Source of the DNA: Clostridia bacterium
GTDB lineage: Bacteria > Bacillota_A > Clostridia > Oscillospirales > CAG-272
Assembly (NCBI GenBank): GCA_017452945.1
Contig: JAFTLD010000049.1
Coordinates: 1 to 47,350 of the forward strand
Length of the DNA stretch: 47,350 bases
Direction: 5' to 3'
Position 1 is the first letter of the stretch. The number at the start of each line of letters is the position of its first letter. The translations under genes were made by a program, and so were the position numbers. The notes beneath the pieces were generated by a model. That model did not search any database and was not told the origin of the DNA. It worked only from the letters and a program-made list of their open reading frames with translations. Positions 1-8,279 of the stretch are shown here, one piece after another.

Positions 1-32
1 CCCCGTAAGGAATAAGAAGGAGGAAAGTAGTA

Positions 33-1031
33 ATGGCACATTTTGAAGGTTATGAAAGACGCGAGGCGAAAATCCTCGCCGCACTGAAAGAATACGGCAT
101 TTCCTCTATCGACGAGTGCAAGGCTATCTGCGATGCCAAGGGCATCGACCCCTATAAGATTGTAGAGGAAACCCAGCCCATCGCATTTGAAAACGCAAAG
201 TGGGCATACACCGTTGGCGCCGCAATCGCCATCAAGAAGGGCTGCACCAAGGCAGCAGACGCTGCCGCCGCTATCGGTATCGGCTTGCAGGCATTCTGCA
301 TCCCCGGCTCCGTAGCAGAGAACCGTCAGGTTGGTCTGGGTCACGGTAACTTAGGCTCTATGCTCCTTTCCGAGTCCACCGAGTGCTTCTGCTTCCTGGC
401 TGGACACGAGTCCTTTGCCGCCGCTGAGGGCGCTATCAAAATCGCTCTTAACGCAAACAAGGTAAGAACCAAGCCCCTGCGTGTTATCCTGAACGGTCTT
501 GGCAAGGACGCTGCTATGATCATTTCCAGAATCAACGGCTTTACCTACGTTCAGACTCAGTTCGATCCTTACACCGAGGAAGTTCACGTTGTTAAGGAAA
601 CCGCATACTCCACCGGCGACAGAGCTAAGGTTAAGTGCTACGGCTCCGACAGCGTTCCGGAAGGCGTTGCTATCATGAGACTGGAGAACGTCGGTGTTTC
701 CATCACCGGTAACTCCACCAACCCCACCAGATTCCAGCACCCCGTTGCAGGCACCTACAAGAAGTGGTGTAATGAGAACGGTGTGAAGTACTTCTCCGTA
801 GCATCCGGCGGCGGTACAGGTAGAACTCTGCACCCCGATAACATGGCTGCAGGCCCTGCTTCCTACGGCATGACCGACACCATGGGCAGAATGCACGGTG
901 ACGCTCAGTTCGCAGGCTCCTCCTCCGTTCCCGCTCACGTCGAGATGATGGGTCTTATTGGCGCCGGCAACAACCCCATGGTTGGTATGACGGTAGCAGT
1001 AGCTGTCGCTATTGAGGAAGCTTGTAAGTAA
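33..1031 (+). CDS. GGGtGRT family protein
   Basis: A 332-residue soluble protein of the GGGtGRT family, a conserved clostridial family named for the motif seen here at residues 259-265 (GGGTGRT) followed by LHPDN. No biochemical role is established to my knowledge. The Gly/Ala-rich stretches, such as residues 60-85 and the C-terminal VAVAVAIEEACK, resemble a metabolic-enzyme fold, but I assign no reaction. There is no signal peptide or membrane segment. The start is fixed by AAGGAGG at 17-23, nine bases upstream of the ATG. The gene is preceded only by the window edge, so an upstream partner cannot be judged. Just downstream lies the decayed 3' end of a second member of the family (1072-1117). 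Codon use is strongly biased, as in a well-expressed gene. The family call is firm; function is unknown. Confidence 0.9.
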   Translation: MAHFEGYERREAKILAALKEYGISSIDECKAICDAKGIDPYKIVEETQPIAFENAKWAYTVGAAIAIKKGCTKAADAAAAIGIGLQAFCIPGSVAENRQVGLGHGNLGSMLLSESTECFCFLAGHESFAAAEGAIKIALNANKVRTKPLRVILNGLGKDAAMIISRINGFTYVQTQFDPYTEEVHVVKETAYSTGDRAKVKCYGSDSVPEGVAIMRLENVGVSITGNSTNPTRFQHPVAGTYKKWCNENGVKYFSVASGGGTGRTLHPDNMAAGPASYGMTDTMGRMHGDAQFAGSSSVPAHVEMMGLIGAGNNPMVGMTVAVAVAIEEACK

Positions 1032-1071
1032 GAAATACAACCAAGGCGACATTTCTTTGGGTCATTCCAAT

Positions 1072-1117
1072 ATGACATGTTGCTGTTGCAGTTGCGATCG
1101 AAGAGGCTTGCAAGTAA
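1072..1117 (+). pseudogene. Remnant 3' end of a second GGGtGRT gene
   Basis: Forty bases after the GGGtGRT stop codon, the sequence again encodes the family's C-terminus: MT, then after one extra base VAVAVAIEEACK and TAA (GTT at 1079 to TAA at 1115-1117). The amino acids match the last 14 residues of the intact protein, yet nearly every synonymous third position differs. It therefore descends from a diverged paralogue, not a recent tandem copy. Only this tail survives, and it is shifted by the inserted T at 1078. It cannot be translated usefully. The likely origin is deletion or recombination between two neighbouring paralogues. Confidence 0.7.
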
Positions 1118-1204
1118 TCCTTGATTTATAAGGGCTTTTGAGAGTTTCGTGATTTTTTGAAATCATAAAACCATCAATTTATGCAAAATCAAATAATAAA
1201 AAAG

Positions 1205-1252
1205 TCGGACACATCATTTTGGAGAAATCCATTATGATGTGTCCGATTTTTT
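1205..1252 (+). terminator. Hairpin terminator, copy 1 of a repeated pair
   Basis: A 13-bp perfect stem (1205-1217 with 1234-1246, TCGGACACATCAT arm) is followed by a T run and preceded by an A run, as in a bidirectional intrinsic terminator. It would end the GGGtGRT transcript on the plus strand and possibly the island operon on the minus strand. A near-identical copy sits at 6239-6285. Confidence 0.8.
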
Positions 1253-1314
1253 GTCTTACTTCTTTTGAAATCAGGAGCAGACCATATTATTTTTATATGC
1301 CTATAACAGTTCTT

Positions 1315-3369
1315 TTATTTTCTGCCTTTCGACATATGATCTTTCACATGAATGATAGAAATGCAGACAAAAATGAGGGGGATTAAGAAGCCGACGGATA
1401 GTACAGAAGACGAGCAACCGATTACGAGAGGCATTTGTGTTTCAACTTCTGTTTCTGCTTCTGTAGTTAGTATTGTTTCTCTCTCGGTTTCGGTTACTGT
1501 TTCGGTAACCGATATGGTTTCAGTATCTGATACGGTTTCAGTTTCCGTTAAGGTTTCGGTTTCTATTATAGGTTCGGTTATAGGTTCTGTTTCAGTTTCG
1601 GTTTCCTTAGGGATAGCAGGGATAATTTCTTCACAGAGCAATTTGCCGCAAAATGTGCATGATTGCTGTTTTTTACCTGTAGCTTCTTGGGTGGGTTCTT
1701 CCGTGATGATCCATTGGCCGGGAGTATGGTCGGTAGGGAGGATTTGTGCCTGAGCGACGATGACTTCATTACATACCGAGCAATGCTCACCCTCGGTAAG
1801 ACCGGATGTGGTGCAAGTGGGTGGGACAGCCGAATCGATGACTGCAACATGCCCTTTGGGAGGGAGTTCATTCCGCTTGATGAGCATTTCTCCACACATT
1901 TCGCAGTAGACTCCGGCAGTTAATCCTTTTTCAGTACAGGTCGCTTCTATTTCGGGCAAAATGTGTTCGGTGTGGCCAAAAGGTGGGATTGAAATCTGAT
2001 CAGCTATACTTTTTCCGCAAACCGAACACTTTGCACCTTCTGTTTTACCCCAATCGGTACAAGTGGGGTAAATGCTTGGAATGATGATTTGGAAGTGTCC
2101 TGTTTTATCGGTTTCATTATCTTTATAGCTGTCACCGCAATACGTACAAGTATAGGTGGTGTAGCCATTATCGGTGCAAGTGGGAGCAGTAACGACTGCA
2201 GTATAGCTGTGTGTATGCTCCTTTACTTGATAATAATATATAGTTTCCTTAAATGTTTCTGATTTGGCCCATACTTGAAAGCCACACGAGCATTTTTTAC
2301 CTTTATAGAGTATTTGTCCGCCTTTATCGCCGATATTTGTGGCAGTATATTCACTTGTGGAAGTTACTGTGTGATAATGATGCGATCCGGAACCGTAAGA
2401 TATCGAATCGACATTATTTGTTCCATCATAATAGTTACAACAGTAATGATAATAATTGTATTTGGTTTCGGTTTTAACAATCTTTAAGTTTTCACTTTCT
2501 GTTGGCTTGGTATAAGACGTTTTAATCTCAGACCATCCATTGTCATCACTATTATCATCTTCAAGAGAAACCGCAGGAACATCCAAATATATATATCCCA
2601 GTAATTTTGCGCTTCCGCTTCCTTTTCCAACGGTAAACGTATAGTTCCAATCGCCCTTGCCGGACCATGTTCCGTCAGAATTTTTCGTCGCAGTTCCTAC
2701 TTCGTAACACAGCCAGGTCGGAACTCCGCCGTTCCATTTATCATTTGATAAAGTATCTCTGTATCCGGATTCGGAGTAAATTAATAAATCCCCGTCCACA
2801 TAATCGATATATCTTACATGTCCCTGGTATACTGCAATGGAATTTGATTCAGGCTGAGCGTTTGCACTTGTACTATAACGATATCCATAGGTTTTGCCAA
2901 ATAAGGAAATCCAACTTGATGGAGCAGGACTCTTTTTAGGTAGACCGGATTCTCCGTTCCTGATGAGCATTTCTGATGCGCGGGACCAACAATACCATGT
3001 ACAATTGCCATACACGTACTCACCGACGCTATCCTTTTCATATTCGTCGGGATACAGAGGCGATGATGGAGCATTATTAGGTTTATATGCATTCGTGCCT
3101 AATTTGAAATACAGATTGTAAAATTCATCAGTTTTATGGATCGGGAGGTCTTTCCAATCTTTATAATAGTGAACGTTATCAAATGACACACTTTGCAACG
3201 AAGTATAAGACCGATCGGATTGGAAATCGGAAGAATATGAATCGTCCGTCATATTGACTTCTTGATTGGAATTTTCAGCGCTGATCGGTAAGGTCATGAA
3301 CACGCTTGACAAAACAAGCACAGTCAGCACACAGCATAAAGAGCTTTTCATAACATTTCGTAGTTTCAT
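1315..3369 (-). CDS. Secreted CHAP-domain surface protein with Cys-rich repeats and C-terminal membrane anchor
   Basis: A cell-wall hydrolase-like surface protein. A signal peptide covers about residues 1-31. The CHAP amidase/endopeptidase core shows the expected catalytic Cys in GNCTWYCW (about C123) and His in GHVRYID (about H184), with a conserved E-x-G-Y following near residue 200. Residues from about 384 to 585 hold five roughly 40-residue repeats of the form PTCT..G.T.....C..CG......PP.GH; the last is degenerate. A Thr/Glu-rich stalk (about 588-645) leads to one membrane segment (about 648-673) and a basic tail. There is no LPXTG. The start is set by GGAGG seven bases upstream. CHAP enzymes cut peptidoglycan cross-bridges or amide bonds; the repeats may display the domain at the surface or bind a ligand. 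It probably belongs with the two minus-strand genes upstream, though a promoter of its own is possible. Confidence 0.8.
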   Translation of the reverse strand: MKLRNVMKSSLCCVLTVLVLSSVFMTLPISAENSNQEVNMTDDSYSSDFQSDRSYTSLQSVSFDNVHYYKDWKDLPIHKTDEFYNLYFKLGTNAYKPNNAPSSPLYPDEYEKDSVGEYVYGNCTWYCWSRASEMLIRNGESGLPKKSPAPSSWISLFGKTYGYRYSTSANAQPESNSIAVYQGHVRYIDYVDGDLLIYSESGYRDTLSNDKWNGGVPTWLCYEVGTATKNSDGTWSGKGDWNYTFTVGKGSGSAKLLGYIYLDVPAVSLEDDNSDDNGWSEIKTSYTKPTESENLKIVKTETKYNYYHYCCNYYDGTNNVDSISYGSGSHHYHTVTSTSEYTATNIGDKGGQILYKGKKCSCGFQVWAKSETFKETIYYYQVKEHTHSYTAVVTAPTCTDNGYTTYTCTYCGDSYKDNETDKTGHFQIIIPSIYPTCTDWGKTEGAKCSVCGKSIADQISIPPFGHTEHILPEIEATCTEKGLTAGVYCEMCGEMLIKRNELPPKGHVAVIDSAVPPTCTTSGLTEGEHCSVCNEVIVAQAQILPTDHTPGQWIITEEPTQEATGKKQQSCTFCGKLLCEEIIPAIPKETETETEPITEPIIETETLTETETVSDTETISVTETVTETERETILTTEAETEVETQMPLVIGCSSSVLSVGFLIPLIFVCISIIHVKDHMSKGRK

Positions 3370-3434
3370 AAAAATCCTCCACAGCTTATATTACAAAAAC
3401 AATAGTTTGTATTTTTTATTCAAACACGGTTTAA

Positions 3435-4721
3435 TTACTTTGAAGGTATTGTCACCTCAACTTGATTTATAGAGCCGTCCTTATTAAATTGGAATTCATA
3501 TGAGAAATCAGAGTCGTCCTGATATGAATAATTAAAGCTATCCTCTGAGCTTTTGGAGAATGAAAACTTTTTGCTGCTGTTGGGATTGCCGTATACTTTA
3601 ATCACGTCTGCAGCCATAGAGTTTTGTGTAATGCCTCCCGGCAAAACGAAACCTGCCCCTGACTTTTGTGTGTCCGGATCTATTAAAACGGTAAAACGTG
3701 TGAGTGTACATGATGTCAAGCTATAAGCCAAGGTTTCACTATATACCATGTCAATATCGATTTGGACACCGCTTTCATGAACAAGCCTATTTTGGGAACC
3801 CCATCCCATAAGATAGACAGAACCTATGAAGCTCTGCCCCAAATATGCGTAGGGATCTTCTAATTCCCATCCGTCATTGATCAGATCATAAATTTTTATT
3901 GGAGATTCATAGGAGCGTCCGGCTAATACGATCACTTTTTCGGAAATCGGAACGGCATCTTCGACAATCTCACCGTTGGTGAAAATATCGATATCGCAAA
4001 GGACACCGTCTTCATTGATAACTTCGGTCACCGGATCCTCGATTTCTTCCCGCTGTGCTGCGATTTTACCGCAAAAAGATGCAATAACAGGCGACAGGAT
4101 AGCCAATATCAAAGCAGCACAGGTGACAACCTTGACTATGTTTTTGCGACTTTCGGAGGGTTTCGCGTTTTCCGCAAGCTCTGTATAGGTACCCTTCATA
4201 ACCTTGCTATAAGCATTCTGCTTTTTTATCGCCTCAATAAAATCCGGCAAAATAAAGCAAAACGGGACAAGGCCGACGGGTAAAAACATGAGCCATGACA
4301 TGATGACTGCCCAAAAGCCGGTCTCATAATAAGGCAATAGTGTGGCGACAAAGACCGCTGACAATGCAAACAGGGAAGCGATAATGAATTTGATCCATCT
4401 CCACACCATTTTCAATTCCCGGGGGGAATAATCATTGGAAACGATTTCGGAAGGGATTTGACCGCAAGCTAACTTTTCCATTTGCTTTTCGTGCATTTCA
4501 CGGTACTCTTTTCTCTTCATTTCCCGCGATGCGCCACAATTATCGCATATGATATACCTCTTTTCGGTATAGGAAAGAATGGGTAACAAACCGTACAGAT
4601 GAGCTTTGTGTTTGAGTTTCTTCAGATGAAAGTGAGAATCATTGTTACAGCAAGGACAATGCGCCACCCCTGCCCAGATGTCTTGGTCAAGTGTGTTTTT
4701 GTGGCTGACAAAAATATACAT
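3435..4721 (-). CDS. Membrane protein with N-terminal zinc ribbon and extracytoplasmic C-terminal domain
   Basis: A 428-residue protein of unknown function. The N-terminus carries a ribbon-like cysteine set (HCPCC at 21-25 and CDNC at 59-62), likely binding zinc in the cytoplasm. Membrane segments follow near residues 110-130, 135-160 and 200-220. The remaining roughly 200 residues lie on the far side and are beta-rich; they include a G-I-T...D-V-I-K-V-Y-G-N-P segment like those of small lipoprotein domains that sense or bind ligands. AAGGAG lies six bases before the ATG. The final residues (VEVTIPSK) resemble the end of the neighbouring lipoprotein (GMAIPSK), hinting at related C-terminal domains. 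It is probably co-transcribed with the lipoprotein from the promoter at 5685-5713, although 128 bases separate the genes. I recognise no named family. Confidence 0.65.
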   Translation of the reverse strand: MYIFVSHKNTLDQDIWAGVAHCPCCNNDSHFHLKKLKHKAHLYGLLPILSYTEKRYIICDNCGASREMKRKEYREMHEKQMEKLACGQIPSEIVSNDYSPRELKMVWRWIKFIIASLFALSAVFVATLLPYYETGFWAVIMSWLMFLPVGLVPFCFILPDFIEAIKKQNAYSKVMKGTYTELAENAKPSESRKNIVKVVTCAALILAILSPVIASFCGKIAAQREEIEDPVTEVINEDGVLCDIDIFTNGEIVEDAVPISEKVIVLAGRSYESPIKIYDLINDGWELEDPYAYLGQSFIGSVYLMGWGSQNRLVHESGVQIDIDMVYSETLAYSLTSCTLTRFTVLIDPDTQKSGAGFVLPGGITQNSMAADVIKVYGNPNSSKKFSFSKSSEDSFNYSYQDDSDFSYEFQFNKDGSINQVEVTIPSK

Positions 4722-4849
4722 AGTGTGCTCCTTCTTGATAGTCTTTTATTGGTGTTATTATGCCTTGATGAACGGTGCGCTTTTGCTTTTTTGCGACACC
4801 GGAAGTTGGCTTGAAATTTGGATTTTTTATGTGGTAAAATGCCCGTGAA

Positions 4850-5611
4850 TTATTTGGAAGGTATTGCCATGCCGACAATTTGTGCTGATTTGATTCCGGA
4901 ATTCAGGTCGATTTCCAGTTTTAATCCGAAAGCATCAACACTTTCACCGCCGATGCTGGAGTTATACAGAATATATCCTTCGGGCAAATCAATCCAGATA
5001 TCGATACTCGGATTGTCATCTGTGCGGTAAGCATAGAACTCACCGTTTGTCAGTGTTTCTGTTCCGGACTTTTCTATATGCAAATATTGAGCAAGAACGA
5101 ATGCAAGATCAATATCTGCGGATATGTCGTAATTTAATTGTATTGACTCTTCTGTGACACTCACTATCTCGATGTGACAGGATGAAATTTTCTCATACTC
5201 GTCTTTACCGCTTACGTCATAGCTTCCGACCAATTTGCTATTGAACGTGTAGGTGGGCATTGTCCAATCTTCAACTCTGAAAAGTGTCCACAAATCAGAG
5301 GCTCTGTTGTATTGGAAAATGGCATCGCACGAAGAAACACAGTATCCGTAGGTTCCTTCCGATCTTGTCACGATTGTTACGTAATCAAGATAAGATTCCT
5401 CATCATAATGATTATGGATGACAGATGTGGTTGACGGATCGGGCATGGAATACGTGCATTCTCCTACCGAATTAATGGCGTAATTGTCGGGAACGCCTTT
5501 TTTACTGCCGCACGAAGGAAGTGCGAGTAGAGTCAATGATAGAATTAAAAATAAGGCGAGAGTTTTCAATCGGATATTTTGCTGTTTTTGATGCTTGTTA
5601 GTCATTTCCAT
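4850..5611 (-). CDS. Putative lipoprotein
   Basis: A 253-residue predicted lipoprotein: basic N-terminus, hydrophobic core and lipobox LALPSC with the modified Cys at about residue 34. The mature part is acidic, rich in Tyr, Ser and Asp, and predicted to be mostly beta strand; no enzyme motif is visible. The ATG has CAGGAG five bases upstream. An internal ATG two codons on is less well placed. It is the first gene of the minus-strand island operon, directly under a consensus promoter that faces the XRE regulator. It may work with the zinc-ribbon membrane protein downstream, with which it shares a similar C-terminal end. Function unknown. Confidence 0.6.
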   Translation of the reverse strand: MEMTNKHQKQQNIRLKTLALFLILSLTLLALPSCGSKKGVPDNYAINSVGECTYSMPDPSTTSVIHNHYDEESYLDYVTIVTRSEGTYGYCVSSCDAIFQYNRASDLWTLFRVEDWTMPTYTFNSKLVGSYDVSGKDEYEKISSCHIEIVSVTEESIQLNYDISADIDLAFVLAQYLHIEKSGTETLTNGEFYAYRTDDNPSIDIWIDLPEGYILYNSSIGGESVDAFGLKLEIDLNSGIKSAQIVGMAIPSK

Positions 5612-5684
5612 AATTCTCCTGAAAATTTTGAATAAAAACTGATGCGTGCGAAATATTCACGCGACAGGAACCATTCTGCCCACA

Positions 5685-5713
5685 ATTATACGCCAATAAC
5701 ACCTTTTTGTCAA
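5685..5713 (-). promoter_or_regulatory. Consensus sigma-A promoter for the island's minus-strand genes
   Basis: Read on the minus strand, TTGACA (5708-5713) is followed by 17 bases and TATAAT (5685-5690), a perfect consensus match. Transcription would start near 5678, giving a leader of about 65 bases before the lipoprotein gene. The leader contains a small GCGTG/CACGC hairpin. The candidate XRE operator at 5732-5770 lies just upstream of the -35 box. Confidence 0.85.
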
Positions 5714-5731
5714 GGCGATTTTGCAGTAAAA

Positions 5732-5770
5732 TTCCTATATACGACAAAAATATAGGAAGAATAATTCCTA
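5732..5770. promoter_or_regulatory. Candidate operator for the XRE regulator
   Basis: TTCCTATA (5732-5739) and TATAGGAA (5751-5758) form an 8-bp inverted repeat with an 11-base spacer. A third half-site, TTCCTA, lies at 5765-5770. The group sits between the divergent lipoprotein operon and the XRE gene, where an autoregulating XRE protein would bind. Binding is inferred from position and symmetry. Confidence 0.5.
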
Positions 5771-5798
5771 AATCCGTTGTATGAACAGGAGTAAAAAA

Positions 5799-6125
5799 AT
5801 GCTGATTCACGACATGAGAAAAATTGGGAATAAGATGCTTGAGCTCAGAAAGAAAGCAGGATTGACACAAGCGGAGCTGGCAGAAAAAGCCGGACTCTCG
5901 GACAGAACCTATGCTGACATAGAGCGAGGAAATGTGAATATGCGTATAGAAACGCTTCTTCGCATTTGCGATGCGCTGCACATTACTCCGGATGCGATAT
6001 TGACATTTGAAAATACTTCTTTACAGGCAACGCAATCTGAAATTATGGATAAATATGCGGCATGTTCGGAAAAGGATAAACAAATTATTCTGAAGCTTAT
6101 GGATGCTTATTTAAGTGCGCTGTGA
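5799..6125 (+). CDS. XRE-family transcriptional regulator
   Basis: A 108-residue DNA-binding protein. The helix-turn-helix spans about residues 8-62 and has the classic XRE pattern LRKKAGLTQAELAEKAGLSDRTYADIERG. A short alpha-helical C-terminal tail follows, without a recognisable ligand domain or peptidase motif. I choose the ATG at 5799 because AGGAG (5787-5791) lies seven bases before it; the upstream ATG at 5781 overlaps that site and has none of its own. It is divergent from the CHAP/ribbon/lipoprotein genes, with a candidate operator between them, so it probably represses itself and that operon. Confidence 0.85.
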   Translation: MLIHDMRKIGNKMLELRKKAGLTQAELAEKAGLSDRTYADIERGNVNMRIETLLRICDALHITPDAILTFENTSLQATQSEIMDKYAACSEKDKQIILKLMDAYLSAL

Positions 6126-6152
6126 TTTGAATAGCTGATCTGAGGCATGTCA

Positions 6153-6218
6153 TAGGGGCGATTGAACGAATTGCCTGCGGGCGACCGCATTTCGGCTCTG
6201 CCGAAATAATCGCCCCTA
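6153..6218. repeat. Structured repeat: three-way-junction fold
   Basis: An 11-bp outer stem (TAGGGGCGATT 6153-6163 with 6208-6218) encloses two abutting hairpins: TGCGG-GCGA-CCGCA (6176-6189) and ATTTCGGC-TCT-GCCGAAAT (6189-6207). The outer arms resemble GGGGCGATT-type dispersed repeats of gut Firmicutes (recollection only). It may be a REP-like element or a small structured RNA; no other copy was found in this window. Confidence 0.55.
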
Positions 6219-6238
6219 CGAAATCACAAATAAAAAAG

Positions 6239-6285
6239 TCGGACACATCATTTTGGAGAAATCCATTTTGACGTGTCCGTTTTTT
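6239..6285 (+). terminator. Hairpin terminator, copy 2 of a repeated pair
   Basis: The arm CGGACACATCA (6240-6250) pairs with TGACGTGTCCG (6269-6279) with one mismatch, followed by a T run. It lies downstream of the XRE gene. The left 38-39 bases are almost identical to the hairpin at 1205-1252, so the two copies bracket the island as direct repeats. Confidence 0.75.
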
Positions 6286-6348
6286 AGAGAAGTGAATATA
6301 AAAAAGCGCAAAGAATAGTATGAAACATATTTTCGCAAGTGACAAACA

Positions 6349-6376
6349 TTGAAAACGGGGAGAAAATCGGTATAAT
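6349..6376 (+). promoter_or_regulatory. Promoter for the GH43-like lipoprotein gene
   Basis: TTGAAA (6349-6354), a 16-base spacer and TATAAT (6371-6376) precede the lipoprotein gene, leaving a leader of about 40 bases. Confidence 0.65.
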
Positions 6377-6422
6377 AAAAGTGTGATAGCTACGAAATGA
6401 TTTCGGGAAAGGAATGAAACAA

Positions 6423-8258
6423 ATGAAACGTTTGAAAAAGCTCACAGGGCAGCTTGTTCCGGTTGTATTACTGTTGTCGATCCTGATTGCTGCAACGGCA
6501 TGTCATAATACCGTGCCGGAACCAACGCCTGATACAGAACCGAACGAAACAACGGAGCTCACCCCCGATACAGAGCCCGAAACCGAACCTGAATCGGAAC
6601 AGGGAACGGGACAAGAAACAGATACGGCGACAGAGCCCGAAACCGAAACAACCGAACAATTACCTGATTTAGGAGATGACAAAATGTACGTACCGCAACT
6701 CTCCACCACATGGTATGAAGCGCAAAAAATTGTCGGAGAGAAAGACTCCGAGTTTATCAGTGATTTCCTTTTGATCCGCGATACACAGGGGCGCTGGCAC
6801 TGCATCGGCATTGGTGGGCAGGATCATATTCAGGATTCGTTCTTCCACGCCATCGGTGACGATTTACTTGAGCCCTTTACGTATACCGACAGAGTTTACA
6901 GCAACGGCACGTCCAATCTGGCAACCACGGACTGGATGTGGGCGCCGTATGCGGTCTATGCGCCTGATGGCAAAACGGCTTATATGTATTACCACCACCA
7001 AACCAAGGATCACAGAGCTGAGATGCGTATGCTGCAATCGGTGGATGAATCCTTGGACACGTGGGTTCCCGCCAATATAGAGGGACTTGAAGAGAATTGC
7101 ATTTCCTTTACCGGCAGCATGAGCCGTGATGCATGCATCTTTTTCGATGATGCGGTGGGCAAATACCTGATGTATTACGCGGCAAACGAGGGGATTTGTC
7201 TGAGAAGCTCGGACGATTTGATCCATTGGTCCCAGCCCACGGTCGTCATGACCGCCCCCAAGGATTATCAGGCAGCCGAGTCGCCCTTTGTAATCAAACG
7301 TCACGGGTATTATTATCTGTTTGTCAGTGGATTTGATTATGGGCGTGTGGCGGTATATGCTTCGGAAAACCACACGGATTTCGGCCATCCGGTGAATGAT
7401 CTGATTGGCGAACTCAACGGTCATGCCCCTGAGATCGTAACAGTGGACGGTAAGGATTATATTGCGTGTGCCGCGATCAATGCGACCGACGGTATTGAGG
7501 TCTATAAGGGCGGACAACCGGCTGAACACAATATTTCAGGCGTGTATATTCAGGAACTGAAATGGGTGCCTCAGTCGCAGGCAGAATGGCTCAATCTCCC
7601 CAAGCCCACTCTTCCCGGCGAGAACGTTAACCAAGGCGACAAGGAACTGCACGTGATCACAGCGGAACCGGATTATTACTGGGACTTCAACGGAAATCTC
7701 AAGGAGCAGATCAGCGGTACAGAGGCGGAATTCACAGCGACCGACAAAAACACCATAAAGGGCGTGGTGGATCAAGCGCTCTGGCTGGACGGTCTTTCTC
7801 AGTATAACATGCCGCTGTTCGATTTCAATCTGGAAAAGAATTTTACGGTTTCTTTCTATGTACTGATGGAAAAGCCGACCGGTCAATACAATGTTCTCTT
7901 GGCCAAGGGAGATAAAATTCCGGGACACCTGGAGGTTTACGTGACGCCCACGGGAACCATCAGCTTTTATCAGAATGAGATCGGAATTCACGATACGGCA
8001 GGGCAGGTGGCTGACTATACATGGCATCATGTCATCTTTACGTATGACGGAGCGACCCTTGTTGGATATCTGGATGGTGAGCAGATTTACAGCGCCAAGG
8101 TGACTGCTGTGCCGTATAACAATCACCGGACACAACTGGTCTTCGGCTGTTGGGCGCAAACGTCCACGCTGTCGCATTTCCATTTTACGGGTGGCATTGA
8201 CGAGCTCAAGGTGTTCAACCGTGTCCTGAGCGCAGAGGAAATGGGAGTCGACCAATAG
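6423..8258 (+). CDS. Lipoprotein with GH43-like beta-propeller and LamG domain
   Basis: A surface lipoprotein of about 611 residues. The signal peptide ends in the lipobox AATAC, followed by a Thr/Glu/Pro-rich linker that lifts the domains off the membrane. The middle (about residues 90-385) is a glycosidase-type beta-propeller, with GH43/GH32-like segments WAPYAVYAPDG, AAESPFVIKRHGYYYLFVSG and HAPEIVTVDGKDYI. The last 190 residues form a concanavalin/LamG fold (WDFNG..., WHHVIFTYDG, YLDGEQIYS, GGIDELKVFNRVLS) that probably binds glycan. I chose the ATG at 6423 because AAAGGA (6408-6413) is nine bases upstream; the ATG at 6414 abuts that site. The stop is TAG followed at once by TGA. Substrate unknown. 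The convergent AraC gene could regulate it. Confidence 0.75.
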   Translation: MKRLKKLTGQLVPVVLLLSILIAATACHNTVPEPTPDTEPNETTELTPDTEPETEPESEQGTGQETDTATEPETETTEQLPDLGDDKMYVPQLSTTWYEAQKIVGEKDSEFISDFLLIRDTQGRWHCIGIGGQDHIQDSFFHAIGDDLLEPFTYTDRVYSNGTSNLATTDWMWAPYAVYAPDGKTAYMYYHHQTKDHRAEMRMLQSVDESLDTWVPANIEGLEENCISFTGSMSRDACIFFDDAVGKYLMYYAANEGICLRSSDDLIHWSQPTVVMTAPKDYQAAESPFVIKRHGYYYLFVSGFDYGRVAVYASENHTDFGHPVNDLIGELNGHAPEIVTVDGKDYIACAAINATDGIEVYKGGQPAEHNISGVYIQELKWVPQSQAEWLNLPKPTLPGENVNQGDKELHVITAEPDYYWDFNGNLKEQISGTEAEFTATDKNTIKGVVDQALWLDGLSQYNMPLFDFNLEKNFTVSFYVLMEKPTGQYNVLLAKGDKIPGHLEVYVTPTGTISFYQNEIGIHDTAGQVADYTWHHVIFTYDGATLVGYLDGEQIYSAKVTAVPYNNHRTQLVFGCWAQTSTLSHFHFTGGIDELKVFNRVLSAEEMGVDQ

Positions 8259-8279
8259 TGACTCCCAAATACAAGCTTT

